DNA of 64,000 nucleotides from Siderastrea radians (Eukaryota; Cnidaria; Anthozoa; Scleractinia; Rhizangiidae): NCBI GenBank assembly GCA_964017195.1, contig OZ024887.1, positions 8,806,660 to 8,870,659 of the forward strand, read 5' to 3'. Shown piece by piece: positions 1 to 11,918 of this stretch (position 1 is its first letter; each line of letters starts with the position of its first letter). The notes under the pieces were generated by a model. It saw only the letters and a program-made list of their open reading frames with translations, ran no database searches and was not told where the DNA came from. The position numbers and the translations under genes were made by a program.

Positions 1-1043
1 ATTTTTTTCTTAAGTCGGCTCACTAAGGTTTTTTTGTTAGTAATGTCGCCAAGTACGTTTGGAGACAACAGTTTCCGCAGTTTCTGGTAAACACAACAAC
101 TGAAAGCCTCGAAAAAAAGGAAAGCAAACAAAACAAAGATGTTAACGCGTTTCGTGAACAACACATTATAAAATCAAATTCTTTGGTGTTCTTTCGGCCA
201 TAGAATAAATCCCCTATTGCCCTACTCTACTTCATCTCGGCGCATAAAATCGCCAAAAAAGGGCTTGGCCAACATCAAGCCATCTTGACCACACGCTTGG
301 TCAATAACGTATATTTAATGACAGTTGGAGATGGCATTATCGCGACAAACAACTCAGATACCGTCGCCGGCTAGTCCTTTTATATATTTTGTAAACCCTG
401 AAGTAGAGTGCCATATTTGCATCATAAAACGGTGATTGCAACCGGTCCACACAAACTTCATTTAATAAAGTAAAAAGACGCAAAATAAATGACGGCAAAC
501 AAACTAAAGAAAGCTTCAAATCAGTACCAAGCTGACCAAGCTGCTTCTTGAATAATGAATTAAAGGGACACTTTTGCCAATTTTTAGAATAACTTTGAAA
601 AGCTAAAAGACATATTCTAATCAGAGAAAACCCAAAAATACTGGTTGAGTTTCCTTGAAAACTACTCTACCAGTTCTCTGACACTAATTGAGAGGACGGT
701 GTTTGGCTGCAGACCACTATGATGCGAATGGTTGCAACTTGAAAACATCGGGCTGATGTTTCAAGTTTTTCCTTTGCTTCGTGGAAAAAATCGCCAGTAA
801 CTAACCATGGTTTAGAAATCAATCTATTTCCTTCTCTTGACTTACTGGGAGTATTCTGTGTACGTGGAAAGGCATTTAATTTACATTTCAGCACATTTTT
901 TCACCCCAAAACGTAAAAATATAGTGCCCTTTTAAAGACCAATTACAGGTCGATGAGCGTTTTCATATGCCTTGGGTGTGTAGCTATTTTAGAATCACGA
1001 AGCCTGTTTTGAAGGCAAATACTTTTAATAATTTTATTTACAG
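1..1043. other. Non-coding stretch (intron of the left MACPF gene)
   Basis: I see no convincing exon here. It lies directly upstream of the first recognisable MACPF exon, whose acceptor is at 1041-1043, so it is best read as intron. The MACPF exons that precede this one in the right-hand paralogue (signal peptide through the 113-nt exon) have no match here and should lie left of the window. Confidence 0.6.
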
Positions 1044-1651
1044 AGGATTTTCTTCTTCGCTGGGGAACTCATTACATAAAATCAGGAAAATTTGGTGGAC
1101 GACTTCAAATTTTCAAAACAATGGAGGGCAGCGAGGTTTCAAGCAAAGCAGAGTTTAGCCAGGTCATGGAAGCCGAATTCAGAAGCCTATTTGCAAGTTT
1201 CCACGCCAAAAGCGAGAACAAAGAAGGAAGCAGCCAGAAACAGCAATCAAAAACTTCTTCCACCTCCATATCTGTGGAAGGCGGAGACCAAGAAATCGCA
1301 GCCATCATCTCTGATGTCAATTCCCCAACGATAAAAAATGAAATCAAACAATGGTTGGATTCCATTCCTACCTTTCCAAAGCCTTTCAGCTTCATGGTTG
1401 CACCAATCACAAATCTGTTAAAGTTTAATCCCTCATCTCTGTTTACGGAGGAAGAAAGAGAGTGGGGATGTGAAGCAAACGCCGCCAACATGAAGACTGA
1501 TCCAGATACTGGGGAAAAGTACTACTTGGTCAAAGTAAATGGAACTTTAACAAAGAAAAGTTGCCCTTATAAGAGCCGTGATGACTTGGTTTACTTTATT
1601 GAACGAAGAAGGGCCGGCTTAGAAAGAGCAATGGGAGTGTACATGGAGGAG
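1044..1651 (+). other. MACPF domain exon (608 nt), left paralogue
   Basis: The acceptor is tttacag at 1037-1043 and the donor gtaaaa at 1652. The exon opens with the MACPF signature (F-L-L-R-W-G-T-H-Y) followed by K-S-G-K-F-G-G. It then carries a Ser/Lys-rich stretch ([13 protein letters not shown]) and the conserved K-Q-W-L-D-S-I-P element that precedes the final MACPF strands. It is highly similar by eye to the paralogous exon at 39161-39768, and the exon length is identical. Confidence 0.9.
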
Positions 1652-4600
1652 GTAAAATATCATGAAAAACAGTTAAACGTACTCTTGTATTTCCATGAAG
1701 TTAAATGACCTTTCAACGAGTGCGCTTGACTTTGTAGTTTATTGTCAGCTAACATGGTGCCTTTCAGTACAACGAGGCTGTGCCACTCCAGATCTAGCAG
1801 GAAGACAAGAGTCATATAATGTTGCGCGACAACACTTTTACTGTAACATACAGCCGTTTGCGAATTAACATTTTGGGGGATTCGATTTTTGGAAGCCGGG
1901 TCATTGATTCCTAAAAAACGAAAGATAGATTGGAAGATCCCGCTATAACTATAAAACAAAAATACTGTTGTTTTAACTGACATCCTTTGCTCCCCTTCCA
2001 GTAAGGTAAACGCTGTGCTCGTAGAAGTGAAGTCACGTTATGCTACAGAGATCGCCCGAGGTTTAGGCCTATGTTATTTTGCATACAACGTCAATGAGTC
2101 CTTGCAGGCACGTTTTATAGAATGAACTGAGCATTCCCTGGAATTGCCACAAGCTTGACTAATACCTTACTTTTTTCCTGAATTCTAGGGTCCTATTTCT
2201 GTGTCGGATATAGCCCTTCCTGCTGGACGGCCTGGTTGTCAGACTGAAAACTACAAGTTCTTAGAAAAATCTGGCAAGCCAACCTGGGAAGCAATGACTC
2301 AAGACGGGGCCACTTTCCTGGTTATCTTCAACACAAAAAGAGACCTATTCGGGTCATTTAATGGCCCTGTAAAAATACCAGCCCACATGGAAAGATACGT
2401 CCGATTCTTCGACGGTGAATGGTTTGCTGGTGAAAGCCATGATAAAATGGGCATGCTGTCAGCTTGCAACCGTGGCCGCGGGAAGGACTTAAAAGTTTGC
2501 ATACTTGGAATGGTTTTGACGTACCATCCGCACAATGGGTATCTCACACTGACAGCGGAAGACTTTGAAGTTGCAAAGAAGACCTTTCCGAATTTAGAAG
2601 CGGATATGATTGACTCGTTAATTGCGCACGCAGAATGGCCGACTGAAAACATCTTCCAGCTGGGTACTGTGGTTGGTTACCTCCCCTGCAATGTCAAGTG
2701 GTCCAACGCCATGCGGTTTGATCCAAGCAACAAAGAAGGAAAATGCCTTCACTTCACGGCGTCTTCAAAAGGAACGGTGTTCGTTATCTTCTCGGCAGTT
2801 CCTAATAACAGGGATTCTTGGTACTACGTTCAAATATCTCCTTTTGGCGTCGGTATATTTAAGGTGAGCTAAGTTCATGGATAATAATAAATTTAATAGA
2901 GTGTAAGGACGACGAAGCAAAAAAGATAAGATTTTACAACTAAGTACATTATTATCTCAAATTCTCTCTGTGGATCCGCGCCTTTGAAGTCCCCCGTCTA
3001 CCCTTCCACTCACCCATTACCCCCTCCCTTGCTTAATACGCCCACCTCTTTATAAAAGGCGACATTTTTGGCTCCAAACAATCTGTTGCAGTCATTATCA
3101 AATCTAAAATGATCAAATCTCAATGCCGCATCCTTGATAGTATTGACCGCACTCCATTATATATCGATTGTTATGACGTATGGACTTTTCTAATAATCCA
3201 GAACAGGAAAAAGAAAACTGTCATTCACAGTGACTAACGTTACTGATAGTAATGTAATGTTGTTATTATTTCCAATTCTTCAGTCACAAAAACTCATGGT
3301 TTCAACTGTTGATGCCAGCGCGGTTGGCTTGGGGGAAAACATTCTCTATCAGTCCTACTTCGTTTGCTTGAAAGAAACTTTCAAGAGTACGGTGATTGAG
3401 TATGGAAAAAGTCAAGGAACTACAGAGGTCGGAGACGTGTACCTGACGATGATTGACATAGATAAACCTCTGTTTGTCCGTTTCTATTCATTTGGGAATG
3501 GGGAAAAGCCGATGGAGGTAGTTGATGCACACATTATTTCCCGTCACCTGACCAAAGCCAACTGTAAAGGAGACACTGTGCTTGACAAGGAGACAAATAT
3601 GTGCGTGCAGAATTGCCACGAACTTTGTGATCCTACACGAGGTACGAAATTGCATTTTACTATAATTTTATTGAGCGCGATTTCCTGGCACAGCAGTACT
3701 ATAGAGCGTTTTCATATGACGTCACGACGACCATATTGGTGTACCAAAACAATGAAACGGCGGCCATTATTGGTGTGCCAAGCCAATCCTGTGGGAGTTG
3801 AAGTCTTTCCTTATGTAAACACTTTCTTTTGTTCCAATAATTTACATAGCTGCTGGTCACGTGTGTGAAACGCTCTATTCGCCAGCTCGCAGCGTTGACT
3901 GTCGGTGGTTTGTGACGATCCCCGGATATTCAAATGTCAATGGCGTGGCGGCCATGTTGGTGTAGTACCATAGCATCAGGAGCTAATGGGAAACCTTTTT
4001 TAATGGTACACGGCGGCGATGACGTAACTTGCAAGACCGGAATTTCTTTGTTTTCGGAGTTCATAAAAGAAGAAAAACAACGAAAATCAGCCTGTTGTGT
4101 CGGATCATCTGAGGACGTTTGGAAATAAATTTGTGTAATTGGGCTGTTACAAATTAGAAGCACGGGTCGGGCAAAGAAATAGGTTGCCTGGCCGCACTGT
4201 GGCTCAATCGATTTTGAATATTAAATTTTGGAATATTGGGTAACTTTATTAACGTAATTAATTAATAAATGGTAAACCCCAGCAGCCCCCTATCCGTCTC
4301 CAAAGTAAAAGACCGCATCCACAAGGTTGTTGCTCCTCCTACACGTCTTTTACTAACACTTGCCAGTATTATCTTGTAGAGGATCAAATCCGCGGCCTTT
4401 ATATAGCAGTAACTGAGCAGTAACATGCGTAGTGGAGCACATAAAATCTTGATATTTTATACCTGTTTATAGTAAACTCATTTAAATTTATTTGTCTCCT
4501 ATTTTAAAAGGCTGCCGAAGCACCTCAAAAGGCAAACCTTTAGCCACCGACTGTAACGCATGCCGTTATGTGAAGAATTATGTCACCGGAGAGTGTCTTG

Positions 4601-7600
4601 AGAAATGTCCAGAAGGGTGGGAAGAAAAGGAGGACAAGACTTGCGTTAAAAGTAAGATTTGATGTAGTAAAACAGTCAGGTGACAGTGTCAGCTCGCACA
4701 TAAATGGGAGTGAATAAATGCCACAACCAGTAGTCTAAAATGTAACCGTTTACTTTCAAAGAGTACTGTCACAAACGGCCATCTGGACGCAAAAATTAAA
4801 ATCGAATTAACAGTTTTTAAATGGTCCGACTCTTGGAGGTAATTGGTAATTGTTAAAAAAAGTGTGTTCAAGCGAGTCTATCTTTTATATATGTGAACGG
4901 TGACAAACGCAGTTTTAAAGGTTTGACATTTTGTCAAAGTTGGCAAACGCTGTCATTGCCACGGTTTTCGACATTATGAGGGTAGGGAAAGCGTGCTGTC
5001 AAATGTTGCTCTGGCTCGTAAAGAGTTGACATTCCAGAGGACGACTCTCGCTTTCGAGTTACGAGCGATAAAGTATGGCAAGTACTCTATGGGGTCAATG
5101 AAAAACTAGTAATAGAAGGGACTTTTAGAAAGTCTAGTATAAAGAGTTGCCTTTGATGGGCGTTAAAGAACTGTCTTAAAAGCAATGTCAAAGTGCTTCT
5201 GATCAACACTTTTGATCATCTTTGATGCCGTGTTCCACAATTTTATTTTATTGCGTGGTATTGGGGCATGTTTTTGGATGACATGTTAATTTATTTTCCA
5301 GTTTCCCAAAAAAGAAATACACTGAAAAAACCAGAGCTTTTCCCATGCATGACAAAATAACATCACAACGAAAGTAAAAGAAATGACTTTTGCCAACATT
5401 ATGGGAAAAGGATATTTGTAATAGTTCGAGGTATGCTATTTTCCGGAAAAATACTATCACAAGTATGAAATACTGTGTTAGTTACACAACAATTAACCAA
5501 TTATTCTTTATATTGTTTACAGTTGTGACGGCCTGTGACGAAGTCTCCTGTTTAAATGGAGGAACTTGCGAAAACATCGATGCCAAGAGGGTCAAATGCA
5601 TATGCTCGGAGGACTACACTGGGTATTATTGTGAAACCCGTAAGTATAGATTACCACCCTCTTGACTTTTATTTAATTAACAGTACAATACAATCAGAAA
5701 TAACTTGGTTTACAACGAAGGACAGAAGACCAATAACATGGCGACTTAATTTGACCAATCAGGTCAATAATCAATACTAAACATCATCACCTACTTCACC
5801 GCGGTCGAACGAGAAAAATAAGAAAAGTACCTCAAAGATAAGGGAATTACTTTCACTGTTTAAAGTTTGATACTTTGTCTGTATCCTGTAGATTAACTAA
5901 AATGTTTCGAACTGTTCACGCAACTATGTTCACGCAACCGATCATGTTCAACCTACCTATGATAGGACTCCTGGCTTCAAACCATTTACTACATCCCTTT
6001 CTGTGCCTCTAAGTATAATTCATAACAAAAAGAGAAGAGGAACCAATTTATAATAATATTGCCTGCTCATCCAGGTATAAGCAGATGCAAAGAAGACTCT
6101 TGCAAAAATGGAGGAACTTGTGTTGATCAGGAGGACTGGACAATCAAGTGTAATTGTCGACCTGGCTGGGAGGGAGATTTCTGCCAAACAGGTATACCTA
6201 GTATGTTTTTATCATTATTATATCAGAATCAGCAGCGTTAAGCTTTTAACACCAATTCGCTCGATCTGTTGGTTTTGCGGTGGAAGCTTTCGTGCCTCCA
6301 TTGTCTTCATAAATTTTCATACATCCGACGAATTCCATGGGGATGTGGGGGAAATGACTGAAGAACGCGTGCTCTGATTGGCTAATCTCAGGAAAGTGGT
6401 TCATGTAATGGCCAAAGGTGTTACGTTGTAACAGGTGTTGACGCCCGGCAAAAGTTTTAGTTAAGAAAAAGGTTATGTTTTGCTTTGCCAAAAATATTTA
6501 GATCTCTAGAATTCCGAAGGTCTTTTAAAGTCCTGTTGGAAACGACTAAAACTAATGGGGTGGCATTTGGGACATTTCTGGGAATCAAGGTACATTCTCG
6601 TGATTTGCGAAGAAATTTGTGATCAGTGATTTTAATGCACCTAGCCCGTGGACAGATTTCTTAGTAAGGAATAGGGAGCAAAAAATGGCGAAAAAAAACG
6701 AGTAGAGTGCCCTCTACCACACTTAAGGAGCCTGTTTACTTCATTATCGTGGGGGCGCGGTGGTGTAGTAGTTAGCGCGTTGGACTTCAGATCTGAAGGT
6801 CGGTGGTTCGACGCCCATACGTCCCTGCCATCGTGTTGTTTCCTTAGACAAGAATCTTTACTCCACATTGTCTCTCTCTACCCAGGTGTACAAAATGGGT
6901 ACCGTGGCATACTGATGGGGGTAACCCTACGATAGACTAGCATCCCATGGCCATCCAGGTGGAAGTAGCAATACTCTCAGTTGTTTCATGCTACAGAAAC
7001 CGGGATAAGCTGGTGTGGGCCTTCTTGGCTCGTGCGCTACTTTAGCTTACCTTACCTTACTATTCATGGTGGCTTCACTAAGCTCACTTGATGTCAATTA
7101 AAATCCTGTACCCTGAATTGTACTATTGTACTGTAAAAAAATCCTTATTAGCTTCGCTTGCCTGGCACTGCAATCAAAAATCCGGTTTCTTGGTCGTTAT
7201 TGTACCATACCTGCTACCAAGACAAAAAAGGTTCTGCTGTTCACGGGGGATAACCAATCGCGACGAGTTTAAGGAGTAGCGTTTTCCTGCATTCATATTC
7301 TGGATCAGTTACAAGCAAGTTTAGAAATACGCACTTCTACTAATTCACTTTATGCTCTTCACCGAACTATAAGCCGGTACTTACGTTACTACGTAAACTT
7401 CGTGTAATCATTACTACGTTATAGGCGTAACATCCACCTTACCCTCCGTTTGTACATAAATTATAAGAAATAATGACACCGCTATGGAAAGCTTGGTATT
7501 TCTTTTCCGTCCTGCAAGAATCATATAAGGGAATTATTGAAGGGATTATTTCACAAGAGAAAAAGAATCTTTCGATCCTATTGTTTCCAAAACGTGACTC

Positions 7601-10600
7601 GTAGTAGGTTAGAAGAAACTTTTGTCAGTGTTGCCTTAAATTTAAGAAAACAAGGGAGACATTTTCTTTTTCTTAATCCCAACTTTTGTTTACAGAAATT
7701 AAGGCTTGTGATTCGAGCCCCTGCTTGAATGGAGGAACCTGCACCAATAAACCTGAGGGAAAGTTCAGTTGCAAGTGCAAACCGCAGATGAGGGGAGCAA
7801 CATGTAACCTAGGTAAGGTGGTTTGTTTTGATTTATTCCATTGTGCATCGTCATCATCATCATCATCATTACATGCAAGCTGACATCAATCAAAGTAATT
7901 GTAACTGACAGATCAACGAATATCGCTGCTGCAAGTGATCTTTGAGAAGTTTTGACAGTTCTTTTTCGATCAATTAAAGGTAAAATTGCAAACGGATTTA
8001 TATACTGTACAAATACATTTTGCGATAATGCCAAATTTTTGACATAGCCAGATTGATAGAGCAAATCGAACTTTTATTCATTTTTTGGCTTTCTTCGGAT
8101 TCTCTTTACCCAACTTTCTTTTGTAGCTTTAACGGCTTTCCAGTCGCCTTTATAAAGTTTGAAAAAGTTTAAAATTAAACGTACAGGAAAGTTATTTTTT
8201 ATCGAGCAGAAGTGTCAGTGGTTGGAAATGTATATATATTATTTGCCGGCCTTGGTCGGTCCGTATTGAGAAAAACTGTGCCCTTGGTCTTGAGTACGGC
8301 CCGAGGCCGCAGGCCGAGGGCCGTGCTCAAGACCGAGGGCACAGTTTTTCTCAATACGGACCGACCAAGGCCGGCAAATAATATTTTTATTTTTTTCTTG
8401 TTGTTTTTCAAAAGTTAAACGTGTCTTGTTGTTTTCGGAAAGCAACGTTTTGCAAGCGCGCGTAAAATGAACCATGAAACGAAGCCGTTTGTGACACCAG
8501 AGCAGCAAAATACGCTTTTTTACTCTGTTAAAACTCAGAAATCACAGGAAGCAACATAACTAAAAGAAACCCCTTTATTTTCCCAAATTTCGATACATGT
8601 AGCTAACTCCTGCTCGATTTACTCAAATGTTTGTCGAAAGGGAAGAGGCGATTTACATTGTACAACCTTCGGTATTTTAACAAGAAATTTTGGAAAGAAA
8701 GTTTTTAACGACAATGTACAAAAAATTTCAGAATTCTAAGTTTCGGAGAACGTTTTAAAGATTTTAAAGGTTTTAAAAACCCATTACAAATTTTTTGTTA
8801 TTGCCGTTCCGTTGACCGCGGTCAAGATCGGAAAATTCCGCCCGCTCCCGGAACCAATCAGATTGCAGGATTTGGTTCATCTTGCCCGCTCACGCGCTGA
8901 GAAAAAAATAAAAAGTTTTATTGAATTATGTAAGGAAAAATTTGTACATTTGTAAACATAAATAACCTAAAACTACAATTAAGTGTTTACCTTCGGCGAT
9001 GAGAGCAGTCAAACACAGAAACAAAAAAGGAAAGACGGAAAAATGGAAAACAAATCAGAAAACGATAAATTGAAGCAAGTAAGTTTCCTGCGGGACGTTG
9101 AACAAGCAACCTCTCCTGATCTGATTTTTTTCTTTAGTGAACAATTGTTATGGCAAACACTGCTGGCCGACGCATTCTTATGGATGCAAACACGGACATA
9201 ATGGAAAAGCCTATTGTCATTGCCATTTTTGCTATGGTGGAGAAGCGTGCACCGAAAAATATTGGTAAGTATGAAATGAACTTACCCTTCAGTAAGTGTT
9301 CATAAAGTACAGTTAACTCCCGATGACTCCAACCTTCAAAGGAAGTGAAAAAAAGGTTCGAGTTTTCGGGAGTTCGAGTTATCGAGGGACTGGATTCCTG
9401 CTGACACCACTATTATACCGGGAAACTAAAGGAATTGACACAGGGGACAATTAGACACTGAAACTGCATTCTATTCAACTTTAAAAAATTCACTCAAAAT
9501 AAATTCATTTTTATTGATTATATTTTGTCTCGTTACACTTTGTCAAACAAGGTTCGAGTTATCGAAGGCAAGATTTAAAAGAAAATGACCTGAAGGGAAA
9601 AGGAATTCACTTCTAGTTAGCAGGAGGTTCGAGTTATCGAGGGTTCGAAGTACTGAGGATAAAATTATACAGTCGAATTTAAATTTTCTAATTAAGCACT
9701 AAAATGACTGACTGACTGACTGACTGACTGACTGACTGACTGACTGACTGGCTGACCGACTGTCCGATTGACTGACTGACTGACTGACTGACTGACTGGC
9801 TAGCCGACTGACTGATTGACTGACTGACTGACTGACTGACTGACTGACTGACTGACTGACTGACTGGCCAACTGACTGACTGAATGACTGGCTGACTGGC
9901 TGGCTGGCTGGCTGACCGACTGGCTGGCTGACTGACTGACTGACTGACTGACTGACTGACTGACTGACTGACTCACGACTCACTGACTGGCTAGCTGGCT
10001 GGCTGGCTGGCTTACTGACTGACTGACTGACTGACTAACTGACTGACTGGCTGGCTGGCTGGCTTACTGACTGACTGACTGACTGACTGACTAACTGACT
10101 GACTGGCTGGCTGGCGTGCTGGCTGACTGTATGGATAACTGACTAACTGACTGAATGACTGACAAAATGACTGACCGACCGACCGACCGACTGGTTGATT
10201 GACCGGCTGACCGACCGACCGACCCACTGACCGACGAACAGACGTACGGAAGGACAGACAGACAGACGGAACCAACGAAAAAACGAACGAGCGAATGCAC
10301 GAATGAATGAAAAAATGAATGAATAAACGAACGAACGAGGTTCGAGTTATCGAGGGTAAAATTCAAAAGAAAATGACCTGAAGGGTAAAGGAATTCACTT
10401 CTAGTTAGCAGGAGGCTCGAGTTATCGAGGGTTCGAGCTACTGAGGGTAAAATTACAGTAAATGCACGAAGCATATTCGGTAGATATCAATTTTGGTTCG
10501 AGTTAGCGGGCACGGTTCGAAATTGTTGTTTCTTTTTAACCTCTTCTCGCAGAAGTGTTAATATCTGTTACAAGGTTATATACAGGTTAAGGATCTTGTT

Positions 10601-10739
10601 ATTCTAACGCATTACTGTATGAATGCACATTAGTCAGGGAACTACGAGACTGCCTACTCTTTTACACTCTGTACAGCATCCAGTTCGTAAAGGTAATGAG
10701 ATCCACTAATGTTGAACTAATTTGTTTGTTTTCAGCTAA
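1044..10739 (+). CDS. MACPF-EGF secreted protein with 8-Cys tail, 5' partial (left paralogue)
   Basis: Exons: <1044-1651, 2189-2863, 3284-3641, 4511-4651, 5523-5639, 6075-6191, 7696-7812, 9138-9264 and 10736-10739. All junctions are GT-AG and the reading phase is continuous. The visible part is about 753 residues: the C-terminal half of a MACPF domain with the RWGTHY signature, a conserved region I cannot name, a Cys-rich segment, three EGF-like domains (C-x4-C-x5-C, then C-x-C-x8-C) and an 8-cysteine tail. The last intron splits the final cysteine codon (TG|C), and TAA follows at once. An AATAAA lies 51 bases after the stop. The first four exons match the minus-strand paralogue in length (608, 675, 358, 141 nt). 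Known of the family: MACPF proteins form oligomeric membrane pores, and MACPF-EGF forms occur in sea anemone venoms. Role here (venom, immunity or other) is inference. No stop or frameshift interrupts the visible exons. Confidence 0.85.
2189..3641 (+). other. Conserved region after MACPF, two exons (2189-2863, 3284-3641)
   Basis: The exons of 675 and 358 nt encode about 344 residues shared with the paralogue. Landmarks are a start G-P-I-S-V-S-D, a core C-L-H-F-T-A-S-S, then W-Y-Y-V-Q-I-S-P and [11 protein letters not shown], ending in a Cys-containing stretch (N-M-C-V-Q-N-C-H). I do not recognise a named family. The alternating short hydrophobic strands suggest a beta-rich fold. Donors are gtgagc and gtacga. 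Confidence 0.8.
3701..3878. repeat. Short inverted-repeat element (MITE-like) in an intron
   Basis: The ends are imperfect inverted repeats: atagagcgttttcatatgac at the left, and its complement with changes (gtgtgtgaaacgctctat) at the right. It sits in the intron between 3641 and 4511. There is no coding content. Confidence 0.5.
4511..4651 (+). other. Cys-rich (furin-like/GF-receptor type) exon, left paralogue
   Basis: This 141-nt phase 1-1 exon contains C-N-A-C-R, G-E-C-L-E-K-C-P-E-G-W and a closing T-C-V-K, the spacing of furin-like or growth-factor-receptor cysteine-rich repeats. Together with the Cys residues at the end of the preceding exon it forms a compact Cys-rich linker before the EGF domains. 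It matches the exon at 35594-35734. Confidence 0.75.
5523..7812 (+). other. Three EGF-like domain exons (5523-5639, 6075-6191, 7696-7812)
   Basis: Each exon is 117 nt and phase 1-1 and encodes one EGF-like domain: six cysteines, the N-G-G-T-C motif and a C-x-C-x8-C ending. The three are more diverged from each other than the EGF exons of the minus-strand paralogue are. They look like older copies that did not take part in its array expansion. Confidence 0.9.
6751..7060 (+). mobile_element. tRNA-derived SINE, full-length copy (family 1)
   Basis: It starts with GGGGGCGCGGTGGTGTAG. It has an A-box-like stretch (TGGTGTAGTAGTTAGCGCG) and a B-box (GGTTCGACGCC) at tRNA spacing, a roughly 200-bp body and a (CTTAC)n tail. 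Two related copies lie at 58722-59025 and 34719-34945 on the minus strand. It is inserted in the intron between the second and third EGF exons. Confidence 0.8.
8236..8384. repeat. 149-bp near-perfect palindrome (foldback element)
   Basis: The left arm from ATATTATTTGCCGGCCTTGG is repeated in inverted orientation up to the end at 8384. I count only about two mismatches in a 51-base stretch of the arms. The centre is GAGGCCGCAGGCCGAGG-like. A shortened relative is at 29197-29312. It lies in the intron between the third EGF exon and the 8-Cys exon. Confidence 0.85.
9308..10517. mobile_element. Degenerate DNA-transposon-like repeat carrying a large tetranucleotide expansion
   Basis: Blocks of the type ggttcgagttatcgagggt occur at about 9355-9400, 9550-9660 and 10338-10440. 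The outer ends are roughly inverted (agttaactcccgatgactcc near 9310; gttcgagttagcgggcacgg near 10500). A 100-bp block (about 9550-9660) is repeated near 10340-10450, on the other side of the TGAC repeat. No transposase is visible. It lies in the last intron of the left MACPF gene. Confidence 0.5.
9704..10330. repeat. Degenerate (TGAC)n microsatellite, about 620 bp
   Basis: Long runs of TGAC, interrupted by TGGC, TGAT and CGAC variants, then drifting to GAAC/GAAT units at the right end. The minus-strand open frames here (S-V-S-Q repeats) are by-products of the repeat. Confidence 0.95.
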
Positions 10740-10789
10740 AATCGCCAGCAGTGAGTAAGCAAGTAAGTAGTGTTCACCGCATTTGCTCC

Positions 10790-10795
10790 AATAAA
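10790..10795 (+). terminator. Poly(A) signal AATAAA of the left MACPF gene
   Basis: A canonical AATAAA lies 51 bases after the TAA at 10737-10739. It supports the placement of the gene's 3' end. Confidence 0.65.
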
Positions 10796-10892
10796 CTGAA
10801 TAGTTTTGAATCTTTATAAATCTTTTTTGGAGAATCTGGGTGTCTTGCGTTGTTTTTTCGTCTGTTAATTAAACAATTAAATAATAATATTA

Positions 10893-11003
10893 TGGTCTGA
10901 TCTTAAGCACCGCTCCTCTTTCTTCGTACCTAGGCTGACCTCTGAAGGTCAGCCCTAAACCTGACAAGCCAAAGGAGTGGTGCTGGAGACCAGACTAATA
11001 GAA
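10893..11003. repeat. Short foldback repeat
   Basis: The outer arms are tggtctgatcttaagcaccgc and its near-complement gtggtgctggagaccaga. Inside is a second hairpin, ggctgacct/aggtcagcc. Confidence 0.55.
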
Positions 11004-11322
11004 ACATCTTCTTTAACATCATATCCAGGAAATAGAGGGATGCGATGCTGGTCAAGACTCTGACGGCAAAAAGGCCAAGGGTGGGGTTGGTAGAAATCAG
11101 TAAATCTTTTATCCAGGGATACTCACTGTAGTGCTTGACACCAAGTTTATCTGTAGAAGAGGGATTAGTAAGCTAAACAATTTTTAATTTACATTTTGAC
11201 ATTCTCTTTTTTTCCTTCAGACATTAAACAAGACTGCACTATTGCCTATCAGAGAACAGTGGACCTTTTTGTACTGTACACATTACAGTAGGTTTTAGTA
11301 ACGTTTAACGTTTTTTAGTAAC

Positions 11323-11886
11323 TTTAACCCTATGCAGACCCGGGAGGGGGGGGGGAATTTAATCATACCCGTCCAACCTTTGGATGCTTATATCTTTTTT
11401 CAGTATGCAAGCTTAGGCCACCAAACTTGAATATAGGAACAATGTGCTACAGCAAACCCTTGTTCAACAAATTTGACGTTACCATTGCCACCACATTTGC
11501 AGGCAGTTTTACAGAATTTGTTAAGGACGGTGGCCCCTAATACAGAGGTATTTTTGCACAATTTATGACTATGGGGAAACAGGAGATCTTAGGAAGACCT
11601 GTTGGAATCTAAAAAAAAAATGTGGGTAACCACACATTTTTCAGAGATTATTAAGCAACCATAATTCCAAAAGTGCTTTTAAATACAAAGAATGTATGGC
11701 AATTTCATTCCAAATTTAAACTCAATTATCGTTCAAAAATGCGTGGTTACCCCCAGTTTTCTTTTTGGATTCTGATAGTCCTTATTAAGACCTGCTTTTT
11801 CCACATAGTCATAATCCGCACAAAAATACCGTTGGATTTTTAGGCAAATTCCTTAAGAAACCCGAATTTCTCCAGGACCAGGTCCA

Positions 11887-11905
<19 letters not shown>
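11323..11905. repeat. Dispersed repeat copy (TTAACCCTATGCAGACC-type), with an internal inverted repeat
   Basis: It starts TTTAACCCTATGCAGACCCG and a G-run. Related copies start at 21579 and 39838. Inside (about 11550-11830) is an inverted repeat (cacaatttatgactatg ... catagtcataatccgcac) related to the element at 30643-30913. There is no coding content. Confidence 0.5.

Positions 11906-11918
<13 letters not shown>

Larger units (their letters stand above)
9138..10739 (+). other. 8-cysteine C-terminal module (9138-9264) and stop exon (10736-10739)
   Basis: The 127-nt exon follows the last EGF exon in phase and encodes about 42 residues rich in Cys, His, Gly and Tyr. The spacing is C-x4-C-x7-C-x9-C-x-C-x2-C-x5-C-x4-C. 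The eighth Cys codon is completed by the first base of the last exon, and TAA follows. I do not recognise the fold. It is absent from the minus-strand paralogue as modelled. Confidence 0.75.

Noticed and set aside
8983..9201. Exon with Lys-rich frame (8983-9080) upstream of the 8-Cys exon
   Set aside because: It ends at a donor-like gtaagt, but its phase does not fit the 8-Cys exon, and the required frame has a stop. The third EGF exon joins the 8-Cys exon directly in phase.
9699..10474. Long minus-strand frames of S-V-S-Q repeats
   Set aside because: Pure translation of the (TGAC)n repeat. No splice context or non-repeat coding.
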